Assembly: GCA_016840135.1 (NCBI GenBank)
Contig: JAEOSX010000144.1
Coordinates: forward strand, 1-34,444
Origin: Candidatus Hermodarchaeota archaeon
GTDB lineage: Archaea > Asgardarchaeota > Hermodarchaeia > Hermodarchaeales > Hermodarchaeaceae
Direction: 5' to 3'
DNA: 34,444 nucleotides
Shown here piece by piece: positions 1-4,847 of this stretch. The position numbers were made by a program, and so were the translations under genes. The notes below the pieces were generated by a model, which saw only the letters and a program-made list of their open reading frames with translations, was not told where the DNA came from and made no database searches. How positions within the stretch are numbered: the stretch's first letter is position 1; the number at the start of each line of letters is the position of its first letter.

Positions 1-122
1 GGGTTCAAATCTCCCTCTTCGAACTTTCGAACAATGCTGTCGAGGGTTGCAATGCTACCGTATAAATCAGCTTTAAGTTCTTGGACCCGCCTTCGTCCCC
101 GCCGCCGTTCTCGTACAGCCAT
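1..122 (-). CDS. Vps28-like ESCRT-I subunit, N-terminus only (cut by window edge)
   Basis: Only about 40 residues are visible. The reading frame opens with ATG at 122 and runs off the left edge. It begins MAVRERRRGRRRVQELKADL and continues with a helical stretch (DLYGSIATLDSIVRKFEEGD). This stretch resembles the start of eukaryotic Vps28, where a helix of type AELFAVVKTMQALEKAY is followed by an acidic turn. Vps28 is a core subunit of ESCRT-I and binds the steadiness-box end of Vps23/Tsg101. The gene follows the UEV protein by about 23 bases on the same strand, so the two are probably cotranscribed. The match is short and made by eye. The neighbour raises my confidence, but any small helical protein could look similar. 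The basic N-terminal patch (RERRRGRRR) is unusual. Confidence 0.5.
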   Translation of the reverse strand, partial: MAVRERRRGRRRVQELKADLYGSIATLDSIVRKFEEGDLN

Positions 123-145
123 AGAATCACGCCTCAGCCTATACT

Positions 146-904
146 TTACTTACCTAGCTTCTGAAGAGCCTTCTCGATTTGGTAGAGACGACGCTTATAT
201 CGCTTATAGAGTTTGGTGTACTCAGTAGCAGTGATTTCAGCGTTTTCGAACTTCTCCTCTAAGTTTTGCAGCAAATCCTCTATTGCTAGTCTTTCACTTT
301 CCAGTTCGAGTTTTTGACGTTCCAGCGGATCACTTGGTAGGATTAGTGCGTCGAGTTCTTCCTCTCCTGATGTCTCACTCGCTGGAATTCGATGGGTATC
401 TCTCTGAGCAGACATCCGAGCAATCTGCTCATCGCGCTCTTGAATCTTCCTAGTGAGCTGGGTAACTTCTCGTTCCAATCCTTGGTATCGTCGCTGCAGG
501 AGCTCCTCACTCTCTGGCATCTCAACTTTGGGAGGCTCTTGGCTTTCATCTACTTTGGGAGGTTCTCGCGCGAAGAGTCCCTTGATACTATTAACAACTT
601 GGTAAATATGGTAGTGAGGTTGCCATTGAGTTACGATTCGTAGATGAATAGCACCAGACTCACTATCTACCCGAGGATGTTTCGTTGGCGTCAACATGCG
701 AGCAACTGGCGGCTGAGCCGGAAAGTTAGGCGGTACGATTATTTCAACGAGGAACTCCTTTCTACCTCGTGGACCACCCTTGATTTTTCCGCGCCAACGG
801 CGTAAATTATTCCCGACTGGAGTGAATGTTGGGGCCCGACGGAACATCAACTGGGCTTCGCGAGCAATCGCCATTTCAGTTTTCCTTCGCACTGCTTGAG
901 CCAT
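146..904 (-). CDS. Vps23/Tsg101-like ESCRT-I protein: UEV (Cys-less E2) domain plus steadiness box
   Basis: A 252-residue protein. Residues 1 to about 115 form an E2/UEV fold: the LRRWRGKIKG strand, the PPNFPAQPPVARML core and an HPR version of the HPN motif. The position of the E2 catalytic Cys holds His (SGAIHLRIVTQW), so it should bind ubiquitin but not carry it, as in Tsg101/Vps23. A coiled coil follows at about 135-170. The C-terminus has the pattern of the Tsg101 steadiness box (ERLAIEDLLQNLEEKF, then a helical pair rich in Lys and Arg), the part that holds ESCRT-I together. I chose the ATG at 904 because GGTGAT lies five bases before it; an ATG at 916 would add four residues. It lies between a coiled-coil gene upstream and the Vps28-like start downstream, back to back with the ubiquitin genes. 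UEV identity is strong; the ESCRT-I role is inferred. Confidence 0.82.
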   Translation of the reverse strand: MAQAVRRKTEMAIAREAQLMFRRAPTFTPVGNNLRRWRGKIKGGPRGRKEFLVEIIVPPNFPAQPPVARMLTPTKHPRVDSESGAIHLRIVTQWQPHYHIYQVVNSIKGLFAREPPKVDESQEPPKVEMPESEELLQRRYQGLEREVTQLTRKIQERDEQIARMSAQRDTHRIPASETSGEEELDALILPSDPLERQKLELESERLAIEDLLQNLEEKFENAEITATEYTKLYKRYKRRLYQIEKALQKLGK

Positions 905-986
905 TGGAATCACCATAACGTTTGAGTTTGAATCTTGTTAGGGAGAGCGGGAATTTAATCTTTAGCAAGTGAGGTAATAAGACTAG

Positions 987-1514
987 TTAGGTGCTCCTGG
1001 AACGCCTTCTTGAAGTGGGCTTTGGAGAGGAGGATGTAGAGGTGGCTTGCCGAACCGTGAGGAGTATACTGCTTTTCAGTTCACGGAGAAATTCGTCAAG
1101 GCGTCGTTCAAAAAGTGTTAATGTTTGTTCCAAACGCTTCGCAGTTTTTGTCAAGGTAGGAGTGATTTCCTGCTTCAGCGCCTTTAAGGATGCAGCTGTT
1201 GTGTCGCCGGCAGGTGCTGTCTTTTGTTTTCGAAGGTTCTTTTCTAGCGAGTCCATACGTTCCACAAGGATGCCAAGTCTTTCCACTGACGACTCAGATG
1301 CTATTGTGTCATCTGCAACTAGCTTCTGAAGTGTTTTTACCTCTCGTAGAAGCGCGCGGATATTTGCCTCCATTTTCAGATTCATCCGATTAAAATCTGC
1401 GTCCAGTACATTGAGCGCTTTGACAATACGCCTCAGAGATTCAACAGTAGGCACTAGCCCCTTGGGTGTTTTAATTGCTTCAATCTCAATTTTAAACTTT
1501 GGTGCCTCTGACAA
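987..1514 (-). CDS. Coiled-coil protein of unknown function heading the ESCRT-I-like unit
   Basis: I do not recognise this 175-residue protein. It is mostly helical, with heptad-like stretches at about 25-70, 75-95 and 110-150, and ends in a basic Ser/Arg-rich tail (PTSRRRSRST). It starts with TTG at 1514, after an in-frame stop; GGAG lies 11 bases before the start. It is first in a minus-strand row with the UEV and Vps28-like genes, 70-80 bases before the UEV start. Just upstream, in another frame, roughly bases 1515-1630 also read as an open amphipathic helix (NRIDELWKSVERLIKAF and on). The true protein may therefore be longer if a base is missing here. Position suggests an ESCRT-I partner, for example something filling the place of Vps37, but sequence alone does not show it. 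Confidence 0.65.
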   Translation of the reverse strand: MSEAPKFKIEIEAIKTPKGLVPTVESLRRIVKALNVLDADFNRMNLKMEANIRALLREVKTLQKLVADDTIASESSVERLGILVERMDSLEKNLRKQKTAPAGDTTAASLKALKQEITPTLTKTAKRLEQTLTLFERRLDEFLRELKSSILLTVRQATSTSSSPKPTSRRRSRST

Positions 1515-1678
1515 AGCAAGATTCGCTCCTGAAGCGCATGTTCAAGGTAACTCGCCCCATCCTTAAAAGCTTTGATTAATCGCTCCACAGATTTCCACAA
1601 TTCATCTATTCTATTTGCATAGGTTTTTATGAATGCGCTTAGTAGAGGAGGCAAGCGGAAACGACAAGGAATGCTACA

Positions 1679-1924
1679 ATGACTGAGGATAGATTCGTAA
1701 TCACGCGTGTCAAAGAAATTGGAACGTGGGATTGGACCACTCCTCAGCAACAATGTAGCGTTTGTGGACTCCCAATCCGCGAAGGCCAGCAGAAGGTCTT
1801 CTGCCCGAAATGCGGAAACCCTGCTCATTACGCGCACCTCGCAGAATGGATCAAGGTGAAAGGCGTATGCCCGATTTGTCGTTCTCGCATCCCACTAAGA
1901 AAATTGAAACCTGTCAGAAAATAG
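1679..1924 (+). CDS. Small RING-type zinc protein, likely E3 ubiquitin ligase
   Basis: An 81-residue protein with eight metal ligands: Cys26 and Cys29, Cys42 and Cys45, His50 and His53, Cys64 and Cys67. The final CPICRSRIP is typical of RING fingers and CPKCGNPAH of prokaryotic RING-like proteins. The order C4-H2-C2 differs from the classical C3-H-C4 and C3-H2-C3 layouts. Small RING proteins next to E1, E2 and ubiquitin genes are known from Caldiarchaeum and Asgard archaea and act as E3 ligases, bringing E2-ubiquitin to a target. It starts with ATG after an AAGGA-like site and ends 16 bases before the ubiquitin ATG, so the two are almost surely one transcript. A basic tail (LRKLKPVRK) follows the finger. 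The E3 role is inferred from context and fold. Confidence 0.85.
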   Translation: MTEDRFVITRVKEIGTWDWTTPQQQCSVCGLPIREGQQKVFCPKCGNPAHYAHLAEWIKVKGVCPICRSRIPLRKLKPVRK

Positions 1925-1940
1925 GCTGGTGAATAAAAAA

Positions 1941-2177
1941 ATGCGTATTGAAATCCGACCTGCAATCGGTGGTGGCGATTCAGTCTTCCTAGAGGTTGAG
2001 CCAAACACGACAATTGGCGAAATCCGACGGAAGGTTGCTCAGATGCGACGCATCCCCCCGAACATCGTCGTCCTTAGCTATCGTGGCCATCAGATGAACG
2101 ATGAGCAAACAATCAAAGGCGAAGGCATTACACACTCAGACGTTTTGTACCTCATCACTCGAACAGAAGGAGGCTGA
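1941..2177 (+). CDS. Ubiquitin-like modifier ending in Gly-Gly
   Basis: A 78-residue beta-grasp protein in the size range of mature ubiquitin (76). It shows the ubiquitin landmarks: the TIGEIRRKVAQMRRIPPN helix and turn, the LSYRGHQMNDEQTIKGEGI core (compare LIFAGKQLEDGRTLSDYNI) and a C-terminal strand ending in RTEGG. The stop codon follows the Gly-Gly directly, so the tail should be ready for E1 activation without trimming. Lysines are few (Lys15 in the helix region and one in the TIKGEG turn), which limits chain types. I prefer the ATG at 1941; a GTG at 1929 would add four residues (MNKK). It sits between the RING gene and a terminator-like hairpin, then E2 and E1. Confidence 0.92.
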   Translation: MRIEIRPAIGGGDSVFLEVEPNTTIGEIRRKVAQMRRIPPNIVVLSYRGHQMNDEQTIKGEGITHSDVLYLITRTEGG

Positions 2178-2194
2178 GAATCTATCGGAATGGT

Positions 2195-2225
2195 GCGCCC
2201 CTGGGCGCGTCTCCCTCCTTTTATT
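2195..2225 (+). terminator. Hairpin plus T-rich tract after the ubiquitin gene
   Basis: A GCGCC / GGCGC stem with loop CCTG (2195-2208), extendable by two G-T pairs, is followed by a pyrimidine-rich run ending in CTTTTATT. It lies 18 bases after the ubiquitin stop and would separate the RING-ubiquitin block from the E2-E1 block. Archaeal termination depends mainly on T tracts, so the hairpin may be incidental. Confidence 0.4.
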
Positions 2226-2301
2226 ATGGAACAATAGCCGAGAGGTTATGCTAAATAAACCAAAGATGATGGTAATCTAGATATAACCGAAAAAATATTC
2301 A

Positions 2302-2355
2302 AGGCAAATGCCTACTCTTTTATTCTGAACCAGGGAACGTTTTTCCCACCGAGGC
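2302..2355 (+). promoter_or_regulatory. Likely promoter and inverted repeats before the E2-E1 genes
   Basis: A TATA-like TTTTATT lies at about 2317-2323, some 42 bases before the E2 ATG. A perfect inverted repeat AGGCA-AA-TGCCT (2302-2313) lies directly upstream of it. A second, GGGAA-N5-TTCCC (2333-2347), lies between it and the ribosome site GAGGCG (2351-2356). Such positions fit transcription-factor binding. Neither repeat is long, so chance is possible. Confidence 0.4.
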
Positions 2356-2364
2356 GTATCACAT

Positions 2365-2826
2365 ATGCTGTCAGAAGAGGATTTTTGGGCAAGACTTGCC
2401 CTAGAAGCAAAGAGCATGGAAACTGAGGAGCCCTCATTCCAGCCAATCAATGGTGATCTCAGACGTTGGCAAGGCTTCATCCTTGGTACTGGTATTTATG
2501 ACGGCGGAGTCTTTGTTATTCAGATTATTGTACCTAGAGCGTTCCCATACGAGCCGCCGAAAGTTCGATTCGTCACGAAAATCTGGCATCCAAACATTCA
2601 TAGAGAGAGAGTATGTGTTGGGATTATTGGAAAGGATTGGCTGCCTAGTACTTCGCTAACAGGTCTTGTAGAGACCTTACGTAATCTTCTGAACTTCCCC
2701 AATCCCGATGACCCACTAAATCAGAGTGCTGCACGCCAAGTCAAACAGAATCCGTCAAAGTTCGAACAAACTGTCCGAGAGTGGATACGCCGCCACGCTG
2801 GATGGGATCAAATCCAGAGGTCTTAA
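2365..2826 (+). CDS. Ubiquitin-conjugating enzyme E2
   Basis: A 153-residue protein with a full UBC fold, close to the family's usual 150 residues. It takes ubiquitin from E1 as a thioester on a Cys and passes it to a target, probably with the RING protein. Visible marks are the DLRRWQGFILG strand, PRAFPYEPPKVRFVTKIWHPNI with the HPN motif at 75-77, and the catalytic Cys84 in RVCVGIIGKDWLPSTSL. The C-terminal helices (NPDDPLNQSAARQ and on) are intact. The start ATG follows GAGGCG at a spacing of eight or nine. The stop is two bases before the preferred E1 start, so translation is likely coupled. Unlike the UEV protein across the divergent promoter, this one keeps the active Cys. Confidence 0.95.
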   Translation: MLSEEDFWARLALEAKSMETEEPSFQPINGDLRRWQGFILGTGIYDGGVFVIQIIVPRAFPYEPPKVRFVTKIWHPNIHRERVCVGIIGKDWLPSTSLTGLVETLRNLLNFPNPDDPLNQSAARQVKQNPSKFEQTVREWIRRHAGWDQIQRS

Positions 2827-2828
2827 CT

Positions 2829-3863
2829 GTGGCAGACCAAGCAAAACCAGAGGAAAAGCGCCCTCCAATCTATCACACCTTCGATCGCTATGCCCGGCAG
2901 CTTCTAATGGATGGCTGGGACCAGGAAAAACTTGCACGTTCCTCTGTGCTAGTAGCTGGAGTGGGTGCACTAGGAACCATAACTGCACTTGATCTAGTTC
3001 TTACTGGTATCGGTAAGGTAGTTGTTGTAGATTTTGACACTATTGAAATGTCTAATCTAAGCCGACAATTTCTTTATACAGACCAGGATATCGGAGAGCC
3101 CAAGGCTGTTGTGGCAGGTCAAAGACTCCGTGCGGCAAATCCTGATGTCCAGGTCTTGTCACTAAACCGCTCCATTCAGCAGGTCCCTAACACTGTTTGG
3201 GACGAAATAGATCTCATAGTAGATGGTCTTGACAACTTCGAGGCACGCCGCTGGCTCAACTCCCTCTGTGTACAAAAAAAGAAGCCATTAATACATGGTG
3301 GCATGTTCGGTTGGTGGGGCAACGTTCAACGAGTTATTCCATTCCAGACTCCCTGCTTAGAATGCCAGCCTCTTATTCCTCAAGAAAGATTACAAAAGGC
3401 CTGCACCCCACCAGGGCAACGTCGTAAGACGGAGGAGGAACCACCACCCAAGTTTCCTGCATTATTAAGCGTCGCCACAGTCATCGCTGGCATCCAGTTC
3501 CAAGAGGCGCTAAAGCATTTGTTAGGTATTGGTAAAGCCCTTGATAACTTCCTTTTCTATGATGGACTATACCAGCGCTTTACTACTCTCAAGCTAGCCA
3601 TGAACCCTAATTGTTTTCTTTGCAGCGACCGGTTCCGGATAAAGGGCGAGATATTCACAATAGGTCGAGGAGAATCTATCACCGAGTTGAAGAACCGGCT
3701 CATAATGACCTTCGGACTTCTAGATCCCAAGATAATGTTCCGGGGGCGATTATTATCCGATGATAAAATTCTCGGGCGAATGCGCGTGAAGAAGAAGGAG
3801 CCTATATTCGTCAATGACGACAGCCTTGCCCAACCTCTGAAGCTTCTTATTGTCATTAAATGA
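2829..3863 (+). CDS. E1-like ubiquitin-activating enzyme with C-terminal ubiquitin-fold domain
   Basis: A 344-residue single-chain E1 of the ThiF/MoeB/UBA superfamily. It adenylates the Gly-Gly end of ubiquitin and forms a thioester. Seen: nucleotide loop GVGALG at 44-49; VVVDFDTIE and NLSRQFLY; structural zinc pair CLEC (176-179) with CFLC (262-265); and the probable catalytic Cys192 in ACTPPG, a place like the CT of UBA2 and UBA3. From about residue 273 to the end lies a beta-grasp region (KIMFRGRLLSDDKILGRM) like the ubiquitin-fold domain that recruits E2 in eukaryotic E1s. I chose GTG at 2829 because GAGGT lies eight bases before it and the E2 stop is just ahead; a GTG at 2781 would add 16 residues overlapping E2. 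The 3' end overlaps the convergent Yip1-like gene by eight bases. Confidence 0.92.
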   Translation: MADQAKPEEKRPPIYHTFDRYARQLLMDGWDQEKLARSSVLVAGVGALGTITALDLVLTGIGKVVVVDFDTIEMSNLSRQFLYTDQDIGEPKAVVAGQRLRAANPDVQVLSLNRSIQQVPNTVWDEIDLIVDGLDNFEARRWLNSLCVQKKKPLIHGGMFGWWGNVQRVIPFQTPCLECQPLIPQERLQKACTPPGQRRKTEEEPPPKFPALLSVATVIAGIQFQEALKHLLGIGKALDNFLFYDGLYQRFTTLKLAMNPNCFLCSDRFRIKGEIFTIGRGESITELKNRLIMTFGLLDPKIMFRGRLLSDDKILGRMRVKKKEPIFVNDDSLAQPLKLLIVIK

Positions 3864-4614
3864 TTGGGATTGTAAGCCTAGCAAACAATCCTAGAATCAC
3901 TACAATTACTGTTACTGTAAAGGTTGCCATAAACGCTACACTAGTTGACATATGATAGCGCTCACGGATTCCCAATGCTAGAAGAAAAGCCCCCCACAGT
4001 GATGCTACAGCTGTGAGAATATAGACAACAAGCCAGACGGACTGGTAAGGAAAGACCAAGAACATTAATTCAGTAACTGCAACTGAAGGTAAGAGCAATA
4101 CAAGAACTACTAGCGATAGTAGGTTAGCTAGGAGTAGAGGCAAAGAAGAGTATTGGCCAAGAATAAAGGTATCCCAGAAACCTCCTTTTCTTCCTGAAAG
4201 GCGGATAATTATGTGGATTATCCCATATAAGAAGAAATTGTAAATGGTGAAGAAAATGAAGAAGATTAGAAAGACCACCAGAAAGCCAAGAAAAAGACTA
4301 GCTGTGCCGGTGGTTTTCAAGATTATCAGGATGTAGAATAAGGAAATGGAAAGGATATTTCCAAGGAAGATTAGGAACGGCCCTGCCCTGTCAGGTTCCC
4401 GGGCGATGTCCCAAAAAGCAATACTAGGAACTGTTAGCGTTGACCAAAGCCGTTGACGGAGAGAGAGGCGTCCCTCCCAGCGACGCTCCGGTCGCCTCAT
4501 AAAAGGAAGGACCCTCTCAAAGCGATCATATCTAAATCGGAAGCCGCAGAACCCACAAGTTGAATCCTCTTGGTGGATTCTGTGGTGACATTGGGGACAG
4601 CGAAGAGCAGACAT
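3856..4614 (-). CDS. Zinc-ribbon plus Yip1-like integral membrane protein
   Basis: A 252-residue protein. Residues 1-25 form a zinc ribbon (CPQCHHRIHQEDSTCGFCGF). A basic linker follows (MRRPERRWEGRLSLRQRLW), then about five hydrophobic segments near 82-105, 107-135, 155-180, 190-215 and 225-250. The run up to the first membrane segment (LTVPSIAFWDIAREPDRAGPFLIF) matches the entry seen in prokaryotic Yip1/DUF1282-type proteins. Eukaryotic Yip1 proteins bind Rab GTPases on transport vesicles; the role in archaea is not established. It converges on the E1 gene with an eight-base overlap, so it is not part of that operon. The Yip1 call is by pattern; a generic membrane protein is the alternative. 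Confidence 0.72.
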   Translation of the reverse strand: MSALRCPQCHHRIHQEDSTCGFCGFRFRYDRFERVLPFMRRPERRWEGRLSLRQRLWSTLTVPSIAFWDIAREPDRAGPFLIFLGNILSISLFYILIILKTTGTASLFLGFLVVFLIFFIFFTIYNFFLYGIIHIIIRLSGRKGGFWDTFILGQYSSLPLLLANLLSLVVLVLLLPSVAVTELMFLVFPYQSVWLVVYILTAVASLWGAFLLALGIRERYHMSTSVAFMATFTVTVIVVILGLFARLTIPII

Positions 4615-4847
4615 TCTGTATTAAGTTAAAGCGGATTAGGCTTTTCTTCTTTCTGTTTCTGGGAGAGTAACAATAACCTGATAGGAAAGTTTTTAGTTAG
4701 AGGTGAATATTGCTTCTCTTGGTGTTATGTAATGAGGGATAGCGTTCTCACGAACACCGTGTTTCTTTTGTAGATATTATGCCAAATCCCTCTGCTATTG
4801 TAAGAAATTGAAGCAGAACATTATTCAAATTATACATAAGAAAGGTA

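Noticed and set aside
1454-1837. 127-residue minus-strand frame overlapping the RING gene
   Set aside because: Its first half is the antisense of the RING gene and has no family look. Only the last part looks helical; I report that as a possible upstream extension of the coiled-coil gene, not as a gene.
1-3863. Deubiquitinase (JAMM/Rpn11) in the ubiquitin locus
   Set aside because: No HxH...D JAMM motif was found in any frame here. The modifier needs no trimming, so its absence is consistent.
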